Origin: Paenibacillus sp. PCH8
Lineage (GTDB): Bacteria; Bacillota; Bacilli; Paenibacillales; Paenibacillaceae
Length of the DNA: 64,000 nucleotides
Assembly: GCF_002968835.1 (NCBI RefSeq)
Contig: NZ_PKQK01000004.1
Span: forward strand, 186,001-250,000
Reading direction: 5' to 3'
Made by a program: the position numbers and the translations under genes. Shown one piece after another: positions 55,201 through 64,000 of this stretch. The notes under the pieces are model-generated. The model worked only from the letters and a program-made list of their open reading frames with translations, was not told where the DNA came from and made no database searches. Position 1 is the first letter of the stretch, and every line of letters starts with the position of its first letter.

Positions 55201-56770
55201 GGTACCAGATAGAAATGTTCACGGAGAATGATCAGGGAGATGCGTCGGCGAAGCTGGCATATTCAGTTCTAACCAAACCGGCTTCTCCCTCCAAAGTGGA
55301 GTATCACTCGGCAAAGGACCGCATTCGTCTTCTATTGGATCAGAGTCAGGTCGAAGGTGCCGAACAATTCATCATTGAGCGGGACGGTGTGGAAGTGGCT
55401 CGTGTTCCAGCAGATGAACTGTTCTATGATGATGCGGGGCTCGAACCAGGTGTAAATTATATCTATACGGTTAAAACCATGAATAGTACGGGCAGTAGTG
55501 ATGGTGGTTATTATCTTACTACAATGACCTTGCCTGGTGGCGCGATTTCTCCTCCAGTTGTAGAGGGGCGTTCCACATATGGTGCCGACATCGTATGGGA
55601 ACTGATTCCGGGTGCTGCGGGTTATCGAATCTTTCGCAATGAAGAACTTATGGCAACGACAATGGAAACTTCCATACATGTATCTGAATTAAACAGTGCT
55701 GAGCATTATGCTGACTTTTCAATCATTCCATTCAATGAGGCAGGGGACGGTGAGTCAGTTGAAGTTCCGACATTCGAGACGTTGCCATCCGGGGATCTGA
55801 CAGTCGCAGCAATAGCGCTAGGGACCAGCACGATTAGGCTGAACTGGGAACTGGAAGGAAAGAATGAGGTGATTGTGATCACTCATAAAGATCGTGAGAT
55901 ATACCGTGGCACAGAACGAAGTTATATATGGACCGGACTGAATGCGGAGCAACAGTATGAGGTGGCTGTATGGACGGAGAATTCGGCGGGGAAAAGAGTG
56001 TAATTAAGACGGCAACAGCCACGACTATTCCATATCCACCTCCCGCTTGGAGCGGTGGCAGCGCAAGTGGAAGCACACCCGACACATCGGATCGTTCTGA
56101 TGAGGCAAATCCTCGACCTGAACCGATAGAGCCACCTACGACATCGACGAAAAAGAGTATTAAATTTATCGATATTAGCCAAACGTTCAACAGAGACCAG
56201 ATTACCTGGCTGGCAGAACAGAATATCATTCAAGGTGTCAGTGAAACTCGATTCGAACCACGTCGTCCCATCACACGTGCGGAATTCACCGCATTGATCG
56301 TGCGATTGATGGGTATTGAACCCACATGGAATGACCAGCATGGTTTTCAGGATGTGAACGATGAGGATTGGTTTGCAGCTGAGATTAAGGCAGCCGTTAA
56401 TCGTGATATGGTTCATGGCATGGGGAATGGAAGATTCGCTCCGTATGCGCTGGTGACGCGGGAACAGGCATCCAAGATTATAGCGAATGTTGTCCGTAAA
56501 ATCAGACCGGAACCACTGAATTCCGGAAGAAGTTTTACCGACCAGACCGATGTATCGGATTGGGCCAAAGAAGAAGTGCAGGAACTGGCAGGTATGTTCA
56601 TGATTACAGGATATCAGGACGGCAGCTTCCGTCCCATGCAACATCTGAGCAGATCGGAAGCCGCAGCACTCATTTTCCGTTTGCAGAAACTGATTCAAGT
56701 CATGGATGAGAAAGAATCAAACAGATCGAGTGACGAACGGATCAGCGCTAGATCGTCAAATCTAGATTGA
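49261..56770 (+). CDS. Giant secreted protein: beta-sandwich, OmpL47-like and FN3 repeats, three SLH domains; two apparent frameshifts
   Basis: About 2,500 residues. TTG 49261 follows AAAGGAGAG and starts a signal peptide (KKSGKRVKKQAEQLTKVVLA, cut after VMA). The N-terminal domain (about 49390-50080) is a beta sandwich of unknown family, then an Ig-like domain and FN3s. Five units of DKTAPTxPVI...WTKEDV type (50930-52230) resemble OmpL47 repeats. About fourteen FN3-like repeats of 85-90 residues run to 55980. Three SLH domains (56161-56700) bind it to the cell wall. One G is missing at about 51226-51232 and at 55988-55991; adding it restores PPGWTKASVVVTLTEG and AGEKSVIKTATA. No catalytic domain is seen, so adhesion or scaffold is likely. 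A MITE follows the stop by 9 bases. Confidence 0.82.
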
Positions 56771-56779
56771 ATTGAACTA

Positions 56780-56939
56780 GGGCGTGTCTCAAAACTCGCT
56801 GAAGTGCATCTTTTACCGCCTTTTCGCCCCCTGCTGCGTCACTTTCCCTTGACGTGCCCCGGCACGCCTGCGAAAAACTTCCTTGCTTGGAACGAAAATT
56901 CGGCAAAATCTGCTTTCTTCGGAGTTTTCAGACACGCCC
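56780..56939 (-). mobile_element. 160-bp MITE-like element, copy B
   Basis: The reverse complement of copy A (7401-7560) with a single base changed, near the end that is the left end of copy A (GAAGAAAGC for GAAGGAAGC). TA flanks both ends (56778-56779 and 56940-56941). It lies 9 bases beyond the giant gene's stop. No other annotated piece fills 56771-57037. Confidence 0.85.
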
Positions 56940-57037
56940 TAATCCTCCCTAAGAGTGACATTACCGCTCGATTTGTTTTTAATGCTATAATAGGTTGCTA
57001 ATATGATAAAAAGGGTAATGAACAATGGTGATGAATA

Positions 57038-57748
57038 ATGAATAATAAATTTATCCGAATTTACGAAGATATTGCAGAACGAATTCGGACGGGTGAGATT
57101 GAGGCAGGCACATTGCTTCAATCCGAATTGGATCTATCGGAGAGATATCAAACGTCTCGAGAAACCATTCGCAAAGCGCTAAAAATGTTATACGAAGAAG
57201 GTTACATCCAGAAGATTCAAGGCAAAGGTTCGATTGTACTGGACATTCGCAAGATCGATTTTCCCATCTCAGGTTTGGTTAGTTTCAAGGAATTGGCCCA
57301 AAAAATGGGACATCGGGCTCAAACGTATGTGAAGGTTTTTGAGGAACAACCAGTGGATCAGACGCTGTACAAGAAGATTAACTTTGGTCTGAATGAACAG
57401 GTCTGGGAGATCAGACGTGTGCGGAAAGTGGATGGAGAACATGTCATTCTGGACAAGGACTACATCAGCCAGCGACTTGTTCCAGGGCTCAGCAGAGAGA
57501 TCTGTAATGATTCTATCTATGCGTACATCGAACAAGAACTGGGACTATCCATTTCTTTTGCCAAGAAGGAGATCCTGGTGGAAGAACCCACCGCTGAGGA
57601 CAGGGAACTACTTGACCTTGAAGGGTTCCACAATGTGGTTGTGGTGAGAAGCCAGGTGTACCTGGAGGATGCCAGTCAATTTCAGTACACCGAGTCGAGG
57701 CATCGACCGGACAAGTTCAGATTTGTGGATTTTGCACGCCGCAGATGA
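57038..57748 (+). CDS. GntR family regulator, TreR-like
   Basis: A 236-residue regulator. The winged helix (residues 5-70) shows the GntR type: IYEDIAERIRTGEIEAGTLLQSELDLSERYQTSRETIRKALKMLYEEGYIQKIQGKGSIV. The effector part is a UTRA domain (SGLVSFKELAQKMGHRAQTYVKVFEEQPVD...). The sequence resembles the trehalose repressor TreR, yet no treP or treA is next to it; the genes after it are DUF5107-TPR and GH35. It could control them, or it could be the relic of a tre locus. A large hairpin follows the stop. Confidence 0.87.
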   Translation: MNNKFIRIYEDIAERIRTGEIEAGTLLQSELDLSERYQTSRETIRKALKMLYEEGYIQKIQGKGSIVLDIRKIDFPISGLVSFKELAQKMGHRAQTYVKVFEEQPVDQTLYKKINFGLNEQVWEIRRVRKVDGEHVILDKDYISQRLVPGLSREICNDSIYAYIEQELGLSISFAKKEILVEEPTAEDRELLDLEGFHNVVVVRSQVYLEDASQFQYTESRHRPDKFRFVDFARRR

Positions 57749-57762
57749 ATTTCCATCAAATT

Positions 57763-57820
57763 CAACCAAAGAGAGTACCTTTCACTGGATTAGCCAGTGG
57801 ACAGGTACTCTCTTTGGTTG
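57763..57820 (+). terminator. Long hairpin after the TreR-like gene
   Basis: An outer 18-bp perfect stem starts CAACCAAAGAGAGTACCT, with an inner CACTGG/CCAGTG stem around ATTAG. No T-run follows, the next bases being TGGGGG, so it may slow or process more than terminate. Confidence 0.55.
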
Positions 57821-57925
57821 TGGGGGAATCCGAAGATCGTCCATCAATAACCGCTTAATGTCAATGTCCTTCCCCCATGTCGGAGCGTATGATCAACATA
57901 TACACGAGGGCAGGGAGTGAGGAAA

Positions 57926-60900
57926 TTGAATGACGTGACAGCAAAGTCCAACGTTCGCATATGGGAAGAAACCAGAGATATTCCAACCTACGGTACAGGT
58001 AAACCGGACAAGAATCCGATGTTTCTTGAAAAGCGAATCTATCAGGGGAGCTCGGGTAAGGTGTACCCGCATCCAGTAATCGATAAGATTGAAGATGAGG
58101 CGAAAATGCAGTCCTATCGATTAATTATCCTCGAAAATGAATATGTTCGTATAGAGATGATGCCCGAACTCGGCGGCCGGATCTATCGTGCGCTTGATCG
58201 GACTAACAACTACGATTTTGTATATTATAACCGTGTTATAAAGCCGGCACTTGTGGGTCTGGCAGGGCCTTGGATTTCAGGAGGAATTGAATTCAATTGG
58301 CCGCAGCATCATCGCCCAAATACGTTTGGTCCAGTTGACTGTACATTTGACAGCAATGAAGATGGCAGCGCTACGGTGTGGATGGGTGAGATTGATCGTA
58401 TGTATGGAACCAAAATGACCGCTGGCTTCACATTACATCCTGGCAAAGCTTATCTTGAAATCCACGCCGAGGTATACAATCGCACTAGCGAGCCTCAAAC
58501 GTTCCTATGGTGGGCCAATCCGGCTGTAGCCGTCAACGATCACACCCAATCCGTGTTTCCTCCTGATGTGACGGCTGTGCTGGATCATGGCAAACGGGAT
58601 GTATCCCGGTTCCCCATCGCAACAGGCACGTACTACAAGATGGACTATTCCGAAGGTGTGGATATCTCCCGATACAAAAACATACCCGTTCCGACATCTT
58701 ACATGGCGTACAAGTCGGATTATAATTTTGTAGGCGGCTATGATCATGGTGTACAGGCAGGGTTGTTGCATGTAGCCAATCACCATGTCTCTCCGGGCAA
58801 GAAACAATGGACATGGGGAAATGGAGCATTCGGGCAAGCCTGGGACCGCCAATTAACGGATGAGGATGGACCTTATATTGAACTAATGACAGGACTCTAT
58901 ACCGATAATCAGCCTGATTTTACGTGGTTACAGCCTTATGAAGCTAAATCATTCAAGCAATATTTTATGCCATACAAAGGAATTGGAATGGTCAAAAATG
59001 CGACGATCGACGCTGCGGTTAATCTGGAATTGGATACATCAACAGGAATAGTAACGGTACTGGTCTATGCTACTTCCGTTTGGGACCAAGTGACAGTTGA
59101 GGTAAAAGGGCGAACCACAATGTATCTTCAGGATCGTTGTAACATTTCACCAACGCAACTATACAAGAAGACATTCCGATGGGGCGGGAACGATGAATGG
59201 CATCAGCTCAAGTTAAGTGTGTGTACAGCCGAAGGAAGATTGCTTGTGGATTATCAGCCTGAACGAACCAAAATTCAGGAAGTCCCGGATACAGCCAAGC
59301 CACTTCCGCTGCCATTCGAGATTCGGACGAACGAACAACTATACCTGGCTGGTCTTCATCTGGAGCAATATCGGCATGCCACTTATGAACCTGAACCATA
59401 TTATCTCGAAGGGCTGCAGCGTGATGCAACGGATATCCGCCTAAACATTGCTTATGGCACATTGTTATTGCGAAGAGGCTTGTATCCAGAGGCGGAGATT
59501 CATTTCAGACAAGCCGTACAATCGCTTACGTGGAAGAACACGAATCCATATGACAGTGAAGCTTTCTACCAGCTGGGACTGTGTCTGAAAATGCAGGGAA
59601 AACAGGATGAAGCTTATGCGGCCTTGTACAAATCAGTATGGTCTGCACAGTATCAGGATACGGGTTATCATACACTCGCTCAGATCGACACGGCGCAGAA
59701 TAGATTGAACGAAGCACTGGATCACATCGAACGTTCGCTGATTCGTAATTCCAGAAATTATAAAGCACGCCACCTGAAGGTGGCTCTGCTGCGGAGAATG
59801 AATCGGGAGGAAGAGGCGATTCAATACGCTCGCGAGACAATGAAGCTAGGCCCTGTTGAATTCGGTGCTGTGCATGAGTTAGTCCTGATCTACAGCCAAT
59901 CCGCTTTGTTGTCAGATCAAGAACAAGCCGAAGAAGCACGGGACCATTTCCATCGTCTCATGCGAAGAGACGTTCACAATTATCTGAATGTAGCCGCGGA
60001 TTACGCCGAAAGTGGGTTGTGGGAAGAGGCACAGATGGTGTTATCCCATGTGGAAACCGAAGTTTCGCAGACGTATCCCATGGTTGGTTATGCTCAGGCC
60101 CACTTGAATCGACAGATGGGTCAGGAAGATCAAGCCCGGAAATGTCAGAAGCAGGGGGAATCCGCTCAGACTGATTATTGTTTTCCCAACACGCCATTCG
60201 AACTATTGGTGCTCCAGGATGCACTCGCAGCTGATCCGAACGATGCACGTGCTCACTATTATGTGGGCAATTGGTTATATGATCATAAACGCTATGAGGA
60301 AGCAATCGTGCATTGGGAGAATTCGCGCAAGGCCGATGCTGCATGTCCAACCATACACCGCAATCTGGGTCTGGCTTATTACAACAAGCTGAATCAATCG
60401 GATCTTGCATTGCAATCATTGGAGGAAGCATTCCGATTAGATACACAAGATGCCCGGGTCTTCTATGAGTTGGATCAATTACGCAAGAAGTTGGGATATT
60501 CCTGTGAGCATCGAATCAAACTGCTCGAAGAACAGATGGAGTTGGTTCATCACCGTGATGATCTGTATATCGAGTGGGTGACACTTTTAAATATGCAGGG
60601 AAGTCATCAGGAAGCGTGGAACGCTCTCCAGACCAGGCGGTTTCATCCCTGGGAGGGTGGAGAAGGTAAGGTTACAGGACAATATGTGATAGCACTGACA
60701 GAACTGGCGAAGCAAAAGCTGGAAAAACAACAACCTGAGCAAGCAATGGAATTGTTGCATAAGGCTCTGGTATACCCGGAGAATCTGGGGGAGGGCAAGT
60801 TAGATGGAGTCGGAGACAATCCGTTGTACTTTTATCTGGGCTGTGCATATCAGCAAATGAACAAGGTACACTCAGCTGAGGAGAGTTTCCGCAGAGCATC

Positions 60901-61264
60901 AATCGGTCAGAATGAACCCGCAAGCGCGATGTTCTATAACGATCAACCGCCCGAATGGATTTATTACCAGGGTCTGGCCTGGCAGAAACTCGGCAATGCC
61001 AAGGAAGCAAGCAGACGGTTTAACAAACTGATTGATTATGCAGAGAGACATATGCATGATCACATCCGAATGGACTATTTCGCAGTGTCTTTACCGGATT
61101 TTCTCGTATTTGAAGATGATCTGGATCAGCGAAATGAAGAACATTGCCGCTACATGCGGTCACTGGGTCTTCTGGGCCTTGGCCGGATAAGTGAAGCCGA
61201 GCTTGAATTGAAACGTGTACTTATGAAAAATCCGAATCATCAAGGCGCATTCATCCATCTCTAA
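57926..61264 (+). CDS. DUF5107 domain protein with TPR repeats
   Basis: About 1,112 residues. The N-terminal 400 are the DUF5107 beta-rich domain (YQGSSGKVYPHPVIDKI, IEMMPELGGRIYRALDRTNNYDFVYYN, WISGGIEFNWPQHHRPNTFGPVDC, TFLWWANPAVAVND), found in gene clusters for glycan breakdown. The remaining 600 residues form TPR units (ALLYGTLLLRRGLYPEAEIHFRQAVQ-type, ARAHYYVGNWLYDHKRYEEAIVHWENS, LQSLEEAF). It has no signal peptide. TTG 57926 lies 8 bases past GGGAG; a GTG at 57917 overlaps it. GH35 follows 42 bp later, so the two act in one operon on a galactoside. The role of DUF5107 itself is not established. Confidence 0.83.
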   Translation: MNDVTAKSNVRIWEETRDIPTYGTGKPDKNPMFLEKRIYQGSSGKVYPHPVIDKIEDEAKMQSYRLIILENEYVRIEMMPELGGRIYRALDRTNNYDFVYYNRVIKPALVGLAGPWISGGIEFNWPQHHRPNTFGPVDCTFDSNEDGSATVWMGEIDRMYGTKMTAGFTLHPGKAYLEIHAEVYNRTSEPQTFLWWANPAVAVNDHTQSVFPPDVTAVLDHGKRDVSRFPIATGTYYKMDYSEGVDISRYKNIPVPTSYMAYKSDYNFVGGYDHGVQAGLLHVANHHVSPGKKQWTWGNGAFGQAWDRQLTDEDGPYIELMTGLYTDNQPDFTWLQPYEAKSFKQYFMPYKGIGMVKNATIDAAVNLELDTSTGIVTVLVYATSVWDQVTVEVKGRTTMYLQDRCNISPTQLYKKTFRWGGNDEWHQLKLSVCTAEGRLLVDYQPERTKIQEVPDTAKPLPLPFEIRTNEQLYLAGLHLEQYRHATYEPEPYYLEGLQRDATDIRLNIAYGTLLLRRGLYPEAEIHFRQAVQSLTWKNTNPYDSEAFYQLGLCLKMQGKQDEAYAALYKSVWSAQYQDTGYHTLAQIDTAQNRLNEALDHIERSLIRNSRNYKARHLKVALLRRMNREEEAIQYARETMKLGPVEFGAVHELVLIYSQSALLSDQEQAEEARDHFHRLMRRDVHNYLNVAADYAESGLWEEAQMVLSHVETEVSQTYPMVGYAQAHLNRQMGQEDQARKCQKQGESAQTDYCFPNTPFELLVLQDALAADPNDARAHYYVGNWLYDHKRYEEAIVHWENSRKADAACPTIHRNLGLAYYNKLNQSDLALQSLEEAFRLDTQDARVFYELDQLRKKLGYSCEHRIKLLEEQMELVHHRDDLYIEWVTLLNMQGSHQEAWNALQTRRFHPWEGGEGKVTGQYVIALTELAKQKLEKQQPEQAMELLHKALVYPENLGEGKLDGVGDNPLYFYLGCAYQQMNKVHSAEESFRRASIGQNEPASAMFYNDQPPEWIYYQGLAWQKLGNAKEASRRFNKLIDYAERHMHDHIRMDYFAVSLPDFLVFEDDLDQRNEEHCRYMRSLGLLGLGRISEAELELKRVLMKNPNHQGAFIHL

Positions 61265-61306
61265 ACGACTCAAGCGTATCCCATTATACCGAAGGAGATA
61301 TATTCC

Positions 61307-63628
61307 ATGAATGATAGTGTAGCAGGGACCCATATTCGCTTTATCCTGGATGTGGAAGACAAAGACATTCGTGCTGGTCGTATGACCGGCAATGGCGGCA
61401 AGAATCCACTGGGAGAGTCTTATGACTTTACCAACTATTATATGACTCATAACAACAAGCCTTGTATTCCCGTGGTCGGTGAATTTCATTTCTCCAGATT
61501 CGCATACCTGCAGTGGGAGGAAGAATTACTGAAGATGAAGGCAGGCGGCGTGAACATCATCGCTTCCTATGTCTTCTGGAATTACCATGAGGAGCAGGAA
61601 GGGGAGTTCGTATGGTCAGGCAATCTGAATCTGCGACACTTTGTCGATCTGTGTGGCAAACATCAGCTGCCTCTGATCGTGCGTATTGGTCCATTCTGTC
61701 ACGGGGAGGTTCGCAATGGTGGAATGCCCGATTGGTTATTCAGTTATGCATTTGAAGTCAGATCCAATGATGAAGGATACCTGTACTATGCCAAGCGATT
61801 ATATCGTGAGATCGCACGTCAGCTCAAAGGGTCTTTTTATCAGGAGGGCGGACCCGTTATAGGCGTACAGTTGGAAAATGAGTACATGCACGCCGGTGCA
61901 CCGATGGATGCCTGGGGTTATATACGCGAAAAATACATTACGTCCGGCCGGGACGGACAGGAACATCTGAATGCACTTCGTCATATTGCCGAGGAAGCGG
62001 GCATGAGACCCATGTTCTATACGGCCACAGCCTGGGGCAAAGCTGCTGTTCCTGAAGATCGAACGTTACCGATGCTGGCGGGGTATGCCTACACACCATG
62101 GATTCCCAATCAGCCCCCGAGTCAGGAGTACTTATTCCGGGATCTGCACATGAATCCTGTTGAAGAAGTGGATTATGACAGTCTGGAGTATCCTGCTGCG
62201 TATTGCGAACTTGCTGGTGGAATGCAGGTCAGTTATCACGCTCGTCCGATTGTAGATGCGGACAGTGTTGAGGCTATGACCATTGTGAAGCTGGCGAACG
62301 GCAGCAACATGGTAGGCTATTATATGTATCATGGCGGTACTAATCCGGTAGGGAAACATTCTTATATGAATGAACAGGCATTGCCGAAAATGACGTATGA
62401 CTACCAGGCTCCACTCGGAGAATTTGGACGTATTGGCGAATCATATGATCGAATTCGTACCTTATCCATGTTCCTGGAAGCCTATGGAGAACTGCTTGCT
62501 CCGATGGGTTGTGTTGTTCCGGAAGATCAGCAATCGTTAACCTCTGAGAATACGATCGATCTGCGCTGGTCTCTTCGTCAACAAGCAGGTTCAGGATTTC
62601 TGTTCATGAATAATTATCAGGATCATATGGATATGCCGAATCGTGATGTTCGACTGGAGCTGAATACACGGAATGGAGCAGCTTCATATCCAAGAGAAGG
62701 AACGATGCAGCTGAAATCCGGTATGGCAGCAATTCTGCCTTTTCATATGAACGTGAATGGTATGAAGATCATTAGTGCAACCGTTCAGCCACTGACCCGA
62801 TTCATGGTGAATCAGGAACTTACTGCTGTCTTTTATGCGCATGCTGGAATGACTCCCGAGTATGTGATTGATGCATTATCTGTTATGAATGTGGAGATGC
62901 CTGAAGGAACCGTATCTGAACAAGAAAAAGAATATGTTATACACCCCGTGGCAGGCAAGGATCATTCTCTACGGATCACAACGGTAGACGGTGTGGTTAT
63001 TCGCATCATAACGTTAACCCGTGAGGAAGCATTGCATGCCTACCGTTTTCGTGTGGGAGGGGAAGAGAGGCTTATGATTAGCAGCAGCCATCTGTATATA
63101 CAGAATGAAATGCTCATATGTACCTCAGTGGATCACTCGGAGATGGACGTATCCTTCTATCCGGTACCAGAACACATTACCGCTTCTGACTACGCTGTGA
63201 CATCGCAGTCAACGAAGGGATTATTCGGCACGTTCAACTTCAAGGTCACACCTTACCAATCTGTTACAGAGATCGAGTACCCGAAAGAGAATGCAGCTAC
63301 GCTGAGAGTGGATACAGAGTGGCCGGAACAGGTAGATGATCTATGGCTTGAGATTGATTATGAGGGAGACGTTGCCATAGCATATATTCATAACCAGATG
63401 TTAACGGATCACATTCAATACGGACATGCATGGATGATTGGTCTGAAGCAATCCCGTCATTTGCTGGCTGATCATGCGTTGCGCCTGTCGATAACTCCGA
63501 TTCGGAAAGGGACGACAGAAAGTTATGTGAATCAAGCTTATGTTGAGCGATTTAATGGAATCGAGATTGGAAGGTTCAATCAAATTCGGGTAGTACCACA
63601 TTACCGGGTCGGCTTGGTGCTGGCATGA
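61307..63628 (+). CDS. Glycoside hydrolase family 35 beta-galactosidase
   Basis: A 773-residue enzyme that removes terminal beta-galactose. The N-terminal 380 residues are a TIM barrel: VVGEFHFSRF, VFWNYHEEQEGEFVWSGN, RIGPFCHGEVRNGGMPDWLF. The acid/base is E192 in GVQLENEYMHAG, and E301 in CELAGGMQ is the probable nucleophile. The rest are the beta domains of the family. No signal peptide is visible, so it likely acts on imported galacto-oligosaccharides. AAGGAGATATATTCC precedes the ATG. It ends the DUF5107 operon. Confidence 0.9.
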   Translation: MNDSVAGTHIRFILDVEDKDIRAGRMTGNGGKNPLGESYDFTNYYMTHNNKPCIPVVGEFHFSRFAYLQWEEELLKMKAGGVNIIASYVFWNYHEEQEGEFVWSGNLNLRHFVDLCGKHQLPLIVRIGPFCHGEVRNGGMPDWLFSYAFEVRSNDEGYLYYAKRLYREIARQLKGSFYQEGGPVIGVQLENEYMHAGAPMDAWGYIREKYITSGRDGQEHLNALRHIAEEAGMRPMFYTATAWGKAAVPEDRTLPMLAGYAYTPWIPNQPPSQEYLFRDLHMNPVEEVDYDSLEYPAAYCELAGGMQVSYHARPIVDADSVEAMTIVKLANGSNMVGYYMYHGGTNPVGKHSYMNEQALPKMTYDYQAPLGEFGRIGESYDRIRTLSMFLEAYGELLAPMGCVVPEDQQSLTSENTIDLRWSLRQQAGSGFLFMNNYQDHMDMPNRDVRLELNTRNGAASYPREGTMQLKSGMAAILPFHMNVNGMKIISATVQPLTRFMVNQELTAVFYAHAGMTPEYVIDALSVMNVEMPEGTVSEQEKEYVIHPVAGKDHSLRITTVDGVVIRIITLTREEALHAYRFRVGGEERLMISSSHLYIQNEMLICTSVDHSEMDVSFYPVPEHITASDYAVTSQSTKGLFGTFNFKVTPYQSVTEIEYPKENAATLRVDTEWPEQVDDLWLEIDYEGDVAIAYIHNQMLTDHIQYGHAWMIGLKQSRHLLADHALRLSITPIRKGTTESYVNQAYVERFNGIEIGRFNQIRVVPHYRVGLVLA

Positions 63629-63971
63629 TAAGCGAGACCATTGGTTAGGTTCAAGAGTTGACTGAGGTGCATTACACAGCAGAAGGTTCTTTCTCCGAGC
63701 GTAAGTGAGGGGAGGGGGCTTTTTTGCTGTGAATGGAACCGGATTATTCCTAATCATGGTAAAAACAACTTGACCAGTAAGCGTTTTCAATTTAATATAT
63801 ATTTGTTACCTTAACGATAAGGTATTTATTACTCATTTTATATAAATGAATAAAGTAAAGTCTTTATATTTATTTTATAAAAATACTTAAATAATTGAAG
63901 GTTTTAGTTAACTCGTTGCCTGGAGCAGGGTTAATTAAAATAAATAAAAAAATACAGGAGGTTTCAAACGA
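63629..63971 (+). other. 343-bp AT-rich gap before the last partial gene
   Basis: No gene is seen. A weak G/U-rich hairpin with TTTTTT (about 63684-63726) may terminate the GH35 transcript. From 63780 the DNA is very AT rich. A 7-bp dyad TACCTTA-ACGA-TAAGGTA is at 63807-63824. AGGAGG (63957-63962) is the ribosome site of the following gene. Confidence 0.4.
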
Positions 63972-64000
63972 ATGATTGATCTGAAAAAGTGTACAATCTT
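63972..64000 (+). CDS. Start of an unidentified gene, cut by the window end
   Basis: ATG 63972 is 9 bases after an AGGAGG site and opens MIDLKKCTI before the window ends. The upstream AT-rich region suits a promoter. Nine residues do not permit a family call. Confidence 0.55.

Noticed and set aside
51291..56003. FN3 repeat region read as a tandem DNA repeat or CRISPR-like array
   Set aside because: Repeats are protein-level with diverged nucleotides and no short identical spacer pattern.
55922..56698. Long minus-strand open frame of 258 codons opposite the SLH region
   Set aside because: Lies opposite SLH-coding sequence, has no ribosome site or family-like motif and is explained by the codon pattern of the plus-strand gene.
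56804..57001. Small plus-strand frame within MITE copy B
   Set aside because: It exists only because the element has no stop in that frame; it lacks a ribosome site, and copy A gives no corresponding gene.
1..64000. tRNA, rRNA, CRISPR arrays, prophage or replication origin
   Set aside because: No cloverleaf, rRNA stretch, regularly spaced repeats, integrase/structural phage genes or DnaA-box cluster was noticed on either strand.

Overview
The window is a chromosomal segment of a Gram-positive, moderate-GC Firmicute, most probably Paenibacillus. The evidence is AGGAGG-type ribosome sites with many TTG/GTG starts, SLH-anchored secreted polysaccharide enzymes, a CcpA-type cre site, a YeeI-type YebC protein, a CysJI pair of the Bacillus type, and paired YdcZ transporters. 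No rRNA, tRNA, CRISPR array, phage or replication origin was seen.

Layout. 1-6 kb: the end of an HpaB-type monooxygenase, then a VanRS-like two-component operon with an AI-2E family transporter, an Asp23 protein and an AraC regulator. 6-17.8 kb: aldo/keto reductase, a 160-bp MITE-like repeat, an acyl-CoA synthetase with a broken frame, an M29 aminopeptidase, nitroreductase, VanY-type carboxypeptidase, an Fe-S scaffold-like protein, and two regulator/SDR clusters (TetR-NmrA and MarR-SDR-SDR) with clear operators. 18-25 kb: an OpuC-like osmolyte ABC importer, a flavin disulfide reductase relative, DUF1349, a SET protein and an ABC-F ATPase. 25.5-31 kb: a secreted GH43/FN3/SLH enzyme under a cre-like palindrome. 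31-40 kb: sulfite reductase cysJI, a YebC protein, a YdcZ-Crp/Fnr-YdcZ operon, a Nif3 protein, and a heme oxygenase next to the wreck of a phytochrome-diguanylate cyclase. 40-45.4 kb: a three-gene TerB/ATPase/helicase operon matching the Shango anti-phage system. 45.5-49 kb: a purine-riboswitch-like leader and terminator in front of an EamA exporter, then a cupredoxin, an SDR and an esterase. 49-56.8 kb: a roughly 2,500-residue secreted FN3/SLH protein, followed by the second MITE copy in inverted orientation. 57-63.6 kb: a TreR-like regulator, a DUF5107-TPR protein and a GH35 beta-galactosidase.

How the parts fit. Plant-polysaccharide use recurs: GH43 and GH35 enzymes, two SLH surface proteins and catabolite control. 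Local regulation is unusually readable: four 11-bp repeats before the response regulator, twin TetR palindromes, twin MarR boxes on overlapping divergent promoters, and a ligand-on type riboswitch before an exporter. Sulfur assimilation (cysJI), osmoprotection (opuC) and redox enzymes make up the housekeeping background.

Quality caution. Five coding frames break at places where adding one G or C to a short G/C run restores a family-consistent protein (about 8238, 28159, 31755, 51231 and 55990). The uniform pattern suggests missed homopolymer bases more than real pseudogenes. By contrast, the phytochrome and NTF2-like remnants lack whole internal segments and are true relics.
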